Of a stretch of 64,000 bases of DNA, positions 56,501-64,000 are shown one piece after another; position 1 is the first letter of the stretch; each line of letters begins with the position of its first letter. The position numbers and the translations under genes were made by a program. The notes below the pieces were generated by a model. It was not told where the DNA came from, did not search any database, and saw nothing but the letters and a program-made list of their open reading frames with translations. This stretch comes from Mesostigma viride (lineage: Eukaryota; Streptophyta; Mesostigmatophyceae; Mesostigmatales; Mesostigmataceae). The DNA lies in contig RPFO01000041.1 in assembly GCA_009746045.1 (NCBI GenBank), forward strand, positions 1,232,783 through 1,296,782. Direction: 5' to 3'.

Positions 56501-57143
56501 TGCCAGCATCTGTGGTCCGTCTTTGATGGTCCATAGCAGAATGCCTGATGAGGTGCTTGAGGATGAGAAGCCTCGAGTCATAGCCCGGTTGGTGGAGAGT
56601 ACCCCTGATCTGATTTTGTCTGGGATTGACTTTGCCCAGCCTATCACCTTGGAGATCTTTGTTGACAGTTCCATGGATGCTCGCCAGGTTACCAAGGTCA
56701 GGGGGAGATCTGCTGCTCTGTTTGCTTTTTATCAGAGCAGGGCAAGTTTGTTCAGCTGGTACAGCAGACTGCAGAAGAGGGTCTGTATCAGTTCAGATGT
56801 GGCAGAATGCAGGGCCATATGCGAGGGGATCCAGTCCAGCCTGTACATAAAGGAGTTAATGCTGGAGCTGGCTTCAGTTACCCCTTGGACCTTGCAGATG
56901 GAGACGTTGTTGCTAACAGACAGCATGGGTATGGTCCAGTTTGTTCACAAGCAGCTGGCCAGAAGCCGGGACCTGGATTATTTGTTGCTGAAGGAGTTGG
57001 CCAGTTTGGTTGACTTGAAGCATATCCCTGGCGAGGAGAACCCTGCTGATGCATTGACAAAGCTGCCACACAAGGCCCCAGCCCAGTACAATGTACTGAG
57101 GAAGCTCATGAATGCTGACTGTCAAGTCGGTCTATCTGTCTAA
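53553..57143 (+). CDS. copia-2 pol: integrase, retropepsin-like, RT, RNase H
   Basis: The frame is open from the gag UGA to TAA, about 1196 codons. Numbered from the GTG codon at 53586, integrase has H130, H135, C155 and C162/C164, and D189, D242, E272 (QQGVVERAIQ). GKRGSW at 377-382 follows. A retropepsin-like domain lies at 519-592 (EIDTNAQVSVMG; PVILGQNFLG), with DTN in place of DTG. RT has LLDFKRAF (D787), KGLEGLRSSPIIW and SLHGDDLHL (881-884). RNase H has FVDSSMD (D1027), SSDVAECRA (E1074), TDSMGMVQF (D1112) and NPADALTK (D1155), the D-E-D-D set. The polyprotein would be processed in virus-like particles and make and integrate cDNA. All catalytic residues except the protease Gly are present, so this pol could be active in trans. 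Confidence 0.92.
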   Translation, partial: LEPAHIPEPWRVPPGVCNVAASDGSEGQPHALVTEPIGHDGASLVTTESMPAVAAVVTRQRARHGGAEPEVGPGDVDPGGSQKHSDRAGLAQDGQDEDRAGDSLTGTTLVPPVHKGSVHTLSANNDNKRFSLLYDIASRLHTMFGHAAQSLQVARRLGGSELYSICQQVAQACKCRLVARKPKQSHARTPILQPGHVQVDIQRIRGLKLLVAVDRYTKYKTLEILPDMEKPTLIAALKLTRSRYPGLELLQCDIQFECCENLPEFPELLITPRESHGQQGVVERAIQEIKTVLLVERIPRTSSAIVTSAWLRSVEDRLNLRTPMFFGDIAINPLMLHTRMLPADAEQAWKEKLEAKFLKLRQKDKGWSVLEPNVGQQVVVWKEPSFPGKRGSWHDGVVTRVEAAGHKCWVAIDGSQAVHRLSWSKIRPRGGNQGDLFQVPAGVQGGGDVELPDQGATAVSSPQGDPGPAPGVPSHTVVGQAGGQAAPPERPDTRPRGVRLSDIVQALQRAKKEPKVSKLVQLDEPEVAAMEIDTNAQVSVMGPQHTGELLVGEPSCPWVSDFSGRTHLRVLGEVTAPVMGVDVTFLVLEDYDGPVILGQNFLGNPGISIRATALRRDGWGMIPLENFRTTFPVRCRAKPVKGVKWDEGEVPPAASLVIPAVLHPSSIGITHRSLAAHSPLTYDQLVQEMSSPTLFEAWKLAFSKALEEWLQFECAAPTDRRPPASRKLALRFVLKRKVVDEVSVPHVRPVLNEYHGTGSLPGEELYTPGMLHDTWRILLCLYVGLLNRGAAMSSVLLDFKRAFLKSDPEVARRVWKQDEPYCVEVPAIWKLELHQQFLVILKGLEGLRSSPIIWRLTLQEALISECGLRVSSVDPCLLLAQWEGLPVYASLHGDDLHLLAPTTWLKKFIPVISGKFSLGKELWQEPNKPVVFCGMQATLFRRDGEWSIRLQAGGDYKQTIVKALPEKITQAAGPELRGMWAWFASICGPSLMVHSRMPDEVLEDEKPRVIARLVESTPDLILSGIDFAQPITLEIFVDSSMDARQVTKVRGRSAALFAFYQSRASLFSWYSRLQKRVCISSDVAECRAICEGIQSSLYIKELMLELASVTPWTLQMETLLLTDSMGMVQFVHKQLARSRDLDYLLLKELASLVDLKHIPGEENPADALTKLPHKAPAQYNVLRKLMNADCQVGLSV

Positions 57144-57890
57144 AAGCTGAGAGCTGGGTGCTTAAGTCTCTGGATATCAGGCTGGGAGCTTGATTGTACA
57201 TAATCCTGAGCACACCTTGAGGGGTGAGACATGTCTCTGGTGTGGGAATGTCTGACATTGTCTCTGATGGAGAGATGTCTATCTGGGGTTTTCATCTCAG
57301 TCTGAGGTTTCCCCAGATCTGTGGTTTGTGGGCGGGGTTCGATTCCCTGGTGCCGTCTTAAGGCGGAGTTTCACGGACTGGCTGACCCATCCACCATGCT
57401 GGTGAGGTGGCGACAGGTCCCCTGATTTTCCACGGTTGGAACGAGTATAGGAGCTTGTGTTTTGCATGTGCTTCGCGTAGATGTTGTGTCTGGTTCGATA
57501 AGGGGCAGCAGACCGGCGCCGACTCCCGTCTGGGGGTCAGCAATGTTTTCTGATGAGCTGTTGTGGGTGATCTGTGGGGTTTCGCCTAAGGTCCTGAAGG
57601 TTGTACATACTTCTCAAGTTCTTAGCTGAACACCTATGGGCTGCCACAGTTGGCCAACCTCTTGTACATGGGTAACACAACGAGCCTCCCGTGAAGGGAT
57701 AGGGACTCATTGTAATTTGTTTGTGCTCCTGAGCCAGTATGGGTGCTATGTACATATAATAAGGAATCCAAGCTGACTGTCATGCCCAGCGGGTTGTGAC
57801 TTGTAGTCGGGGAGGATGTCCAGTACCCATTGTGTGTGTTTGTATGTAGACTTGTGTGAGCTGCTACAGCTCAAGAAAAGAAAGGATTGG
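57144..57890 (+). other. copia-2 3' untranslated region
   Basis: This 747-bp stretch has no credible ORF. It carries the T-arm-like block at 57330-57351 and ends with the polypurine tract AAGAAAAGAAAGGATTGG (57873-57890). Confidence 0.7.
57330..57351 (+). promoter_or_regulatory. tRNA T-arm-like hairpin, second copy
   Basis: It is identical over 22 bp to 16483-16504 of copia-1 (core GGGGTTCGATTCCC), while the neighbouring bases differ. Confidence 0.5.
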
Positions 57891-58586
57891 AGTTAACGCC
57901 AAGCGCATTGGCGTGATCCTGATTCGGCATATCTCTGCGATTCCAGCGGCACCGGAACGAGTTCATTCCGACAAGTATCAAGAAAGTTATGGCGTTCCGA
58001 CTTCCCGGTCGCGCGCGAGCGCGAGCCGGCTGTTCTTCTAAGTCGGACGTGAATATTTGCCGACGACATATGGGGTCGACAGTAATTCCTGGGCTGACAG
58101 GAATTAGGTGCTGACCTACGACGGTATTGGATTAATACGTCGTACGCAGGAAATAGGAACCTTAACCTGTGGTCTGTTGGTACCGCAGGCTTAGTCCTGG
58201 ACTTCTAGGTGCAGATGCAATAATCACTGTGGTGACTGTACTCTGTGGTCACTGTGCCTGTATGGCAGACCTACTGTATAGGACTGGGCGCTGTACAGGT
58301 AGTGAATACTGTACCGGGAGTGTTATTACTGAGCAGGCCTCCTAGGCTGCTCAGGACTAGCAAGCACAGTGCACAAGTATATAAAGAATAGGCCAGTGCC
58401 AATTGGGCATCTCTTGCGAGCCCGCCTCACGTGTGTTGCCTTGACTTGGCAAACTCGTGTACAAGCCTCAAGTGTGTGAGCGCTGTAATATTATCCAATT
58501 TTAACAAAGCTCCGTTTCCAACCATATTCACACATTGCTGCATTGCAACCATATCCTTCACATTGCGTTTCATAAGAACGTTAACT
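57891..58586 (+). repeat. copia-2 3' LTR
   Basis: The 696-bp LTR runs AGTTAACG ... CGTTAACT. It differs from the 5' LTR by a handful of substitutions and small indels (for example GACCTACGACGG for GAACCTACGACGG). TATATAAA lies at 58378-58385. Confidence 0.93.
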
Positions 58587-58591
58587 CCTTG

Positions 58592-59722
58592 GCCGCCTCC
58601 ACCTGCATTTTGCGGATGGACACTTCCTGCTCCGCTAACGAGATGCGTGCCCGCTCCAGCTCCCGATCAGCAGCACGTGCCTCGAATTCCTTCGAGCTGA
58701 CATCCTTGGAGTGATGTTGTTGTTGGGCGAGGTCCAGTTTTTTGCCCTTCCACATGTCGTCGCGACTGGTCCGCTCGGATGCGCTCTCCATCACCTTGGC
58801 TTGAATCTCCGCCATTTGGTGGAGGGACCTTGTGATTCCATCTGGCCCGAGCAATTCGTCGTGTGCCGCATTGGACGTTGACCTACGCTGGCGCTTCGCC
58901 CGCGTGGCGGCTTCGGCGGCGGCTTCGGCTAGCCCCGCGTTCAATTGTCGGCGAGCTGAAGGCAGGAGTTCTTCCCCGCTGAACGGGTCGTGCGTGCGGC
59001 CGTCTTCTGCATCTGTCCCAGCCCCGTCAAACGCCTGGCCGACTATGGGCTCGGTGGGTGTGAGCTCCTCCTCATCTTCCGAGGGATTGTTACCATGCAG
59101 CCCTTCCATCGCCCTTGCGCGAACGCCGGCCGCGATTTCTCGTTCCATGCCGTCGTTCGGGTGGGCATTCTTCTTCTCGGCGTCACGAGCCTCCTCTTCT
59201 TCCATTATAGTGTCCACCAGCTGCGCTAGTGCTACCTCCACTCTCTCCGTGTCTGTGTCTATGTGGTCTTGACCAGTGTTGCTCTGCGAGGCAGTCAACT
59301 CGGCCACCCGCTTGGCTTTTAGGGTGGTCCATTGTCTCATAACCATTTCACGGGTCAACACAGTTCCTCGGAGGGACGCCGCGACCTCGATCAGGTGGGG
59401 TCATCTGCTCATTCACTAGCTCTGAGGTCTTCTTGATTACTGCATCCCATGCAAGCTGGCTCTCCATTGGTGTGTCCCTTGAAACACCCTTTTGTCGCCG
59501 TGTCTTCTGGCACTGCGGCATGATCTCATGCACGGCCATGCACAGAAGATACTGCAATCTGGTTGTCCACACCATGGGAGACTTCCTAGAGACCCCTGCA
59601 GCTTGGGCTGCCTTTGGTGGTTGTGCAGCCTGAGGATTCGGCTGACTCCGAGGCATGGCTGGCTGCGGAGGCACAGCCTGTGTTGTTGGGTTTCCCGATG
59701 GGGGCGGGTCATCGTCCGCCAT
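58592..59722 (-). pseudogene. Myb/SANT-like DNA-binding protein, frameshifted and split by copia-2
   Basis: The minus-strand ATG is at 59722 (MADDDPPPSG). A Pro/Gln/Ala-rich N-terminus is followed by a Myb/SANT-like domain from VWTTRLQYLLCMAVHEI through AWDAVIKKTSELVNEQM. The frame then breaks near 59397-59401 at CCCCACC and resumes in another frame with LIEVAASLRG and VMRQWTTLKAKRVAEL, the expected third helix. A long Glu/Asp/Ala-rich region and a C-terminal coiled-coil-like stretch (ARAADRELERARISLAEQEVSIRKMQVEAAKE) lead to the copia-2 target duplication. Such trihelix proteins are transcription factors or Harbinger transposon partners. With one frameshift and a retrotransposon inside, it is a pseudogene as read. 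Confidence 0.65.
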
Positions 59723-60082
59723 GGCAGAAAAAAAAAGAGGAAAACGCGATGCCGGCGGCCGGTACGCACGTACGCACGCTTTCACTTCGTGACTTGCACT
59801 TGTGTACACGGAACCGGCCGCCTTTTTTTTTTTACAAATAAAAATGTTTTTTTATTGCAAAAACGAGACGCGCCGCGCCTGAACCCGAATCAGTCTGCAA
59901 CTACCGAGGCGAGTTCTTGGCCCAACGCTTCCCTATACCCCAACCGTGTTCGTTTTCTGGAATATACCATGCGCCGTACCGATTCCCAGAGGCAAGCGGC
60001 GTCCGTCACGGTTTTTTTCAGTTAGAGATCCACGAACCCGAAGACGCTTGGGGTAGGCCCCGGGTTGCAAAACCTCTGTATA
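59723..60082. other. 5' flank of the Myb/SANT-like pseudogene
   Basis: It contains an A-run (59727-59735) and a T-run of about twelve (59824-59835), then GC-rich sequence. No ORF with known similarity is seen. Confidence 0.4.
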
Positions 60083-60402
60083 TTAGTACAATGAAATCGG
60101 TTCGTTAGTCTGACAAGATTCATTGTGCTAATCATGCGAACGGTTAGTACGTTACGTACTAATGAGTCGGGAGGTTAGTGCGAATTTCAGACGTGCACGG
60201 GCGGATGCACTAATGACTCGGATCAATAACTTTCAGTGGAGCAGGGCCGTACTAACGACCGAATTAAGTCACTGAAGTAGACAACCCTCCAAATTCGACA
60301 GCTAGATTAGTACGAGTATCCGATCGGACCCGGGATTGCAACCTCAAGTCGTTAGTACTATTAATCGAATGTACTAATCTTCTGAATTAGTGCAATCACT
60401 AA
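60083..60402. repeat. Cluster of TTAGTRC motifs in both orientations
   Basis: TTAGTRC or its complement starts at 60083, 60144, 60156, 60175, 60207, 60249, 60307, 60352, 60371 and 60387, ten exact sites in about 310 bp, plus near matches. The pair at 60144-60162 is a palindrome. No ORF is present. This resembles the subterminal binding-site arrays at DNA transposon ends. Confidence 0.6.
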
Positions 60403-60410
60403 TTAAGTGC

Positions 60411-60935
60411 GTCGCCCCTGTAGACCCTTTCCTTGATCCTGCAGGAGAACCCCCCCGATGGCCACTTCGCTGGTGTCAGTACATAGCCACAACAAAGGGA
60501 AGGGACGGGTCCGGCAGGACGAGGACCGGGGCCGTGGTGAGGTAGCGCTTAAGGGCCTCAAAGGCCTGCTGGCACTGCTCAGCCCACAGGAACGGAGGGC
60601 CCTTCTTGAGAAGAGCGTTGATCGGGGCGGCAATGGTGGCGAACCTAGGGATAAAACGACGGTAGTAGGACGCCAGCCCCAGAAAACTGCGCACCCCCTT
60701 CACGTCCGTGGGGACCGGCCACTGTTGGACGGACTCGATCTTCTCCGGGTCGGTCGCTACGCCGTCAGCGGACAGAGTGTGGCCCAGGAAGGGCACACAG
60801 CGACCGGCGCGTACCTTGGCTTTCCGCGCCGACAGGTGCTCGTCTTCCATGATCTGTAGCACCGCGTCGACATCCTCCAGGTGCTCCTCAAACATCCTGG
60901 AATACACCAAGATGTGACTCGTCCAGGTACGCCAA
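60411..60935 (-). pseudogene. Ty3/gypsy RT and RNase H fragment, broken
   Basis: On the minus strand, AYLDE (a damaged YLDD) is followed by a four-base insertion. HILVYSRMFEEHLEDV, FLGHTLSADGV, DPEKIESVQQWPVP, VRSFLGLASYYRRFIPRF and FLWAEQCQQAFEALKRYL then match the RT palm to thumb and connection of Ty3/gypsy chromoviral-like elements. After LPFVVAMY the frame breaks, and RNase H starts in another frame (TDTSEVAIGGVLLQDQGKGLQG) before the sequence stops at about 60411. No LTR was identified. It is a relic with at least two frameshifts. Confidence 0.85.
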
Positions 60936-61029
60936 CGCACACGTACATGAAGGAGGCAATGACACACATGCTCACTGCGGTAAGCGTGGTCAAGGACACG
61001 GATGGACACCATGCAACCAGCAGCAATGT

Positions 61030-61318
61030 GGGCGGCACTGGCACGGGCGATGGCACGGGCGGTGCCATGGCCAACAACATTGGGGGTGGTGGCACGGCCA
61101 ACGGCACGGGTGGTGCCATGCCCAACAGCACGGGCGGTGCCATGCCGAACGGCACGGGTGGTGGCATGCCCAACGGCATGATGGGTGGTGGTATGGGCAA
61201 CGGCACGGGTGGTGGCATGCCCAACGGCATGATGGGTGGTGGTATGGCCAACGGCACGGGTGGTGGCATGCCCAATGGTATGATGGGTGGTGGCATGGCC
61301 AATGGCACGGGTGGTGGA
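61030..61318 (+). repeat. 51-bp minisatellite (GGCACGGGTGGTGGCATGCC type)
   Basis: Units with the core GGCACGGGTGGTG and CCCAACGGCATGATGGG repeat, becoming regular 51-bp copies from about 61165. The plus-strand frame would read N-G-T-G-G-G-M-P-N-G-M-M-G-G-G-M-A repeats and stays open because 51 is a multiple of 3. I do not call it a gene. Confidence 0.8.
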
Positions 61319-62601
61319 GTTAGCATATTGGGGCACCAATGTGCTAGATGGATGCAGGTTGAGGAGACCTTTCCAACGCCGTGTCAACCGCCTAGAACAG
61401 ACGAGGGACTAGAGAGATATCAGGTCCCGAAGTACTGCCGACCGGCGGGCGAGGGCGGTGCACTCTCAGGGCATAGTGGACAGGACACGTGGCAGGCCGT
61501 GCCTGCACAGGCTTAGCCTGAACCCTCAAGTGACTGGGACACAGTGTACTGAGGACGCAACGGTCCTGTGGCTAGTAGAAGCCAGTGGCCAGCCAGCAGC
61601 CGTGACTCTGCAAGGATGTAAGTCCATGCAGGACTGTGGCAGGTCCTGTGCTGTCCTAGACACAGGATAGCCAGAGATTCCTGTATGCTGCCTGCAACAA
61701 GGATGCAGGGCAGCGATACGAGGCTCTGGCAAGGTAGCGTTGCACAGCGTTGCTCATGACCGACCTGGAACAAGGATGGAACGAGGTTGCATATAGCTCG
61801 AGGCTCAACGAGGCAAGGAGCGTCTTCACACACGAACCTTGGTCGTCACGACGAGTGGCGAGCCTATCGAGGGTCGTAGGCCTGGTGTGAGGATAAAGGT
61901 TGCTAGCCAGCAGCCTAGGGTCATTCCAGCCAGCAAGACCAGGAGCTCACAAGCTCTGCTGACGAGTTGCTGCGCAAATCGTACTATTGCTTCCAAGCGC
62001 TTTCATGTCTGGTTCATCGTCGAGCAGCCACGGTGCTGGTGAGGCGAGCGAGCAGAGAGACGCGCAAGCGTTTTTCCCCTACCGTAACCAAGCAAACGCT
62101 CCAACGTTCGTGCAAGCGGCCTACGTAGCGAGGCACTTGGCAGAAGAGGGGTGCATGGGTGGCGGTTTGTGGGGGAGGCAACAGGCCAGCGGCGGCGGAC
62201 CCGATTATTCAGCGGGCTCGCGTCGTGATTTCTCCAGGTGAGACAGGGCGAGTGGCGGTGGAGGAGTTGGTGCGTATTCGTGACGCGCTAGCTGAAACTG
62301 CTAACCGAGTGGAGGTCGCCTATCACTGAGGGCGCCCATATCACGCTAGCCGGTCTCGACCTATGTAGGATGTATTGGCACGCAAACGCGACACGTTAGG
62401 TTACCTTGTGACACCATACAAAGTCATAAAATGTCGGTTAGTTTTATGGTGCCATCAGATGGCACGGTGGCACGGTGGCACGGTGTCACAACATGCTGAG
62501 ACACTAACCTCCTAACTTTGGACCTAAGGGAGGTACAAAATAACTAAGTTAAAAAAGGTCGATTTGTACTAGCTAGTGGTGTAGTACAATTCCAGTTGTG
62601 C
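61319..62601. other. No recognisable gene
   Basis: Only short unsupported ORFs are seen. GGCACGGT is repeated three times near 62461-62486, next to a GGTGCCATCAGATGGCAC inverted repeat. Nothing else is identifiable. Confidence 0.4.
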
Positions 62602-63334
62602 TTAGGAAGGTGCTGGTCGATGTCGAGGAGCTGGGCCTTGCATGAGGTCGGCGGTGGAGGTGGCAGTGGCAGTGGAGGTGGAGGCGAGGAGGGTGGAGGT
62701 GTAGGTGACGGTGGTGGAAATGTGAGGGAGCTCAGCAGCCAGCGTGCCGCCCATTGCCGCCACATCTGTGGCAAGGGGGGTCACGTGCTGCTCGAAAGCT
62801 TCCTGAAGGAGGGTGCGGACGATGGCTTCGGTCGCGACGGTTGGAGGGGGAGCCCAGAGCTCGGCGTCAGAGCGCCCGAGGAGGGAGCAGAGGGCGAAGC
62901 GCTGGAGCCGGGGCCGTTTCATGCGCGAAATGAGATCAAGATCATCGGTGACGCCAGGAAGGCCGTTGGGCCAGCGGCCGCGGTTGTGGGAGATGAGGTG
63001 CAAGCACAGGGCAACAAGCGAGGCGTGCGTGCCGAAAAACACGTCTTCCATCATGAAGGCTCCCGGGGTTCGAGTCCAGAAGCCAGGTGCGTTGATGTCA
63101 AAGGCGATCTCGTCGCAGTGCGGCTCGGCAGGGCGACTGCGCTTGGGTTCAGGCGATGCAGATGGCGAGGCAAGCCCAGTTGGGGGCTGGGCAACCACCA
63201 GTGCGCGACTAGTGTCACCGCTACCTTCCGGACCTGAGGGGGAAGCTGCAGCCGGAGCTGCAGACGTATTTTCATTGCATAACGCAGCCGCCAGGCTGCG
63301 TTGCGTCCAGATGAGCGTTTGCTCGTCATATATT
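62602..63334 (-). CDS. Unidentified ORF, probably the 3' part of a gene
   Basis: The minus-strand frame is open for about 244 codons from a stop at the LINE-H border (YDEQTLIWTQRSLAAALCNE onward) to the stop at 62602. It has no good initiating ATG near its start. It contains a Ser/Ala/Pro-rich segment (SAAPAAASPSGPEGSG), a hydrophobic middle (HASLVALCLHLISHNRGRW) and a Thr/Ser/Ala repeat end (STLLASTSTATATSTA). I recognise no family. The border with the LINE at an ATATAT suggests the upstream part lies beyond the LINE insertion, outside the window. It may also be non-coding with a chance ORF. Confidence 0.35.
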
Positions 63335-64000
63335 CATTGAGAATGATAGATTACGGAGGTGAGATAGGCATGCAACATAAGGAAAAACCCGATAACTGGG
63401 AGAATAACCCTGAAGAAATTAATAGTAATCTGACACAGACATCCAAGGATCACGCCAGCGGCACAAGGTACAACTAACTATACATCACAAAACTACACGC
63501 AGCAACAGCGCTGCCGGCCCACCATGCAGGCCTGGAAGGGATCTAGACCGCATGGGTCGCGACAAAGTCGGCCCGGGTGCGGCGGAATAACACATCAGCC
63601 ACGGTGCGAGTGAGGGCGAGTGACAGACGCTGCCGCCAATACGAGGACCACGTGCGGGCCGACCACGGGGCGGTCTGACCCTCGAGGTCGAGGCGGTCTT
63701 CACGGCGCTGGCAGCACTCGTGGAAAAACTCCGCTGTCTTGGGGCCCATGGCCCCGAACTCCTCAAGGACAAAGGGGATGACCCGGTGGGGCCCCACATT
63801 GCCGTAGGAGGCAAACTTGTCGCGCTCAGCCACAGCGGCAGCAGCGCCGGCATCCACAGCCGCCCGGAGGATGTGGCGACCGGAAAGCGGCCGAGCCACG
63901 GAGACATCGATGAGCAGGTGGCAACCCTGCCCGTCGTAGTCAAGCACGGTAATGTCGGGGCGATGGTTGGGTGAGTAGAGGGCGGCCCCATCCGCGTCCT
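63335..64000 (-). mobile_element. LINE-H: related LINE, second subfamily, runs off the window
   Basis: It holds the 3' end of a LINE whose protein is clearly homologous to the TATATAT-inserting LINE but with many substitutions. The 3' UTR (63335-63542) is unlike that of the first family. The 3' boundary is placed at CATATATTCATTG, an AT-rich site like those used by its relative (inference). Confidence 0.7.
63543..64000 (-). CDS. LINE-H C-terminal endonuclease domain (partial)
   Basis: The frame is open from the window edge to TAG at 63543-63545, about 151 codons. It reads EDADGAALYSPNHRPD, then LDYDGQGCHLLIDVSVARP, FVLEEFGAMGPKTAEFFHECC, DLEGQTAPWSARTWSSYWRQRLS and ADVLFRRTRADF. It keeps the RPD and DVSV residues of the restriction-like endonuclease core. 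Conservation of these motifs between two diverged subfamilies supports real function for the domain. The CCHC finger and RT would lie to the right of the window. Confidence 0.85.
   Translation of the reverse strand, partial: DADGAALYSPNHRPDITVLDYDGQGCHLLIDVSVARPLSGRHILRAAVDAGAAAAVAERDKFASYGNVGPHRVIPFVLEEFGAMGPKTAEFFHECCQRREDRLDLEGQTAPWSARTWSSYWRQRLSLALTRTVADVLFRRTRADFVATHAV

Larger units (their letters stand above)
49793..58586 (+). mobile_element. copia-2: complete Ty1/copia-type LTR retrotransposon
   Basis: This 8794-bp element includes a 751-bp antisense piece of copia-1 (52753-53503). It has LTRs of 699 and 696 bp, the 5-bp target duplication CCTTG (49788-49792 and 58587-58591), ORF0, gag, and an intact pol of about 1200 codons. 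Its organisation and many motifs match copia-1, but nucleotide similarity is low outside short blocks, so it is a distinct family of the same lineage. Pol is complete. Gag is destroyed by the nested insertion. Confidence 0.92.

Noticed and set aside
49793-58586. Endogenous retrovirus with an envelope gene
   Set aside because: There is no ORF after RNase H. RNase H is followed by a non-coding 3' UTR, the polypurine tract and the LTR, as in Ty1/copia.
60881-61516. 211-codon Gly/Met/Asn/Thr-rich protein on the plus strand
   Set aside because: It is open only because the minisatellite unit is 51 bp. The flanking parts read through antisense gypsy and unrelated sequence.

Overview
The window is repetitive eukaryotic nuclear DNA. 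It contains no bacterial operons, no ribosomal or complete transfer RNA genes, and no gene I would call an intact host housekeeping gene. It holds LTR retrotransposons, LINEs, a PIF/Harbinger transposase, long 188-bp satellite arrays and AATAAA signals. The mix of GC-rich coding DNA with copia, gypsy and restriction-like-endonuclease LINEs suggests an alga or other protist, but I cannot name the organism from sequence alone.

Layout. A PIF/Harbinger transposase (2-1210) borders satellite array 1 (about 1357-9328, forward units), which contains two copies of one 5'-truncated LINE tail. A truncated LINE (LINE-A, plus strand) follows and is split by a complete Ty1/copia-type element, here copia-1 (9921-17772; 616/618-bp LTRs; GTACC target duplication). 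LINE-A ends tail-to-tail against a reverse copy (LINE-B), forming a palindrome centred at 18653/18654. From there satellite array 2 runs in the opposite orientation (about 19069-47010). Array 2 is organised at three levels: 188-bp monomers, blocks of about 2.9 kb, and two super-blocks of about 8.5 kb. It is invaded by longer LINE copies and by eight 76-bp LINE relics. A 1.8-kb unidentified insertion (47011-48789) is followed by the last satellite units (to about 49315).

A second Ty1/copia-type element, copia-2 (49793-58586; 699/696-bp LTRs; CCTTG target duplication), sits inside the 3' end of a minus-strand Myb/SANT-like pseudogene. Its gag carries a 751-bp antisense piece of copia-1. To the right lie a cluster of TTAGTRC motifs, a broken Ty3/gypsy RT fragment, a 51-bp minisatellite, an unidentified minus-strand ORF, and the 3' end of a second related LINE that runs off the window.

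The two copia elements share unusual features: LTRs that begin AGTTAACG and end AACT, an extra ORF upstream of gag, gag and pol in one frame separated by a single UGA-CU stop, a retropepsin-like domain with DTN located between integrase and RT, HGDD at the RT active site, and a tRNA T-arm-like block in the 3' UTR. Together they look like a divergent Ty1/copia lineage with readthrough expression. The LINE repeatedly enters the TATATAT motif of the satellite, and the satellite plus LINE structure makes a centromere or other heterochromatic block plausible (inference).
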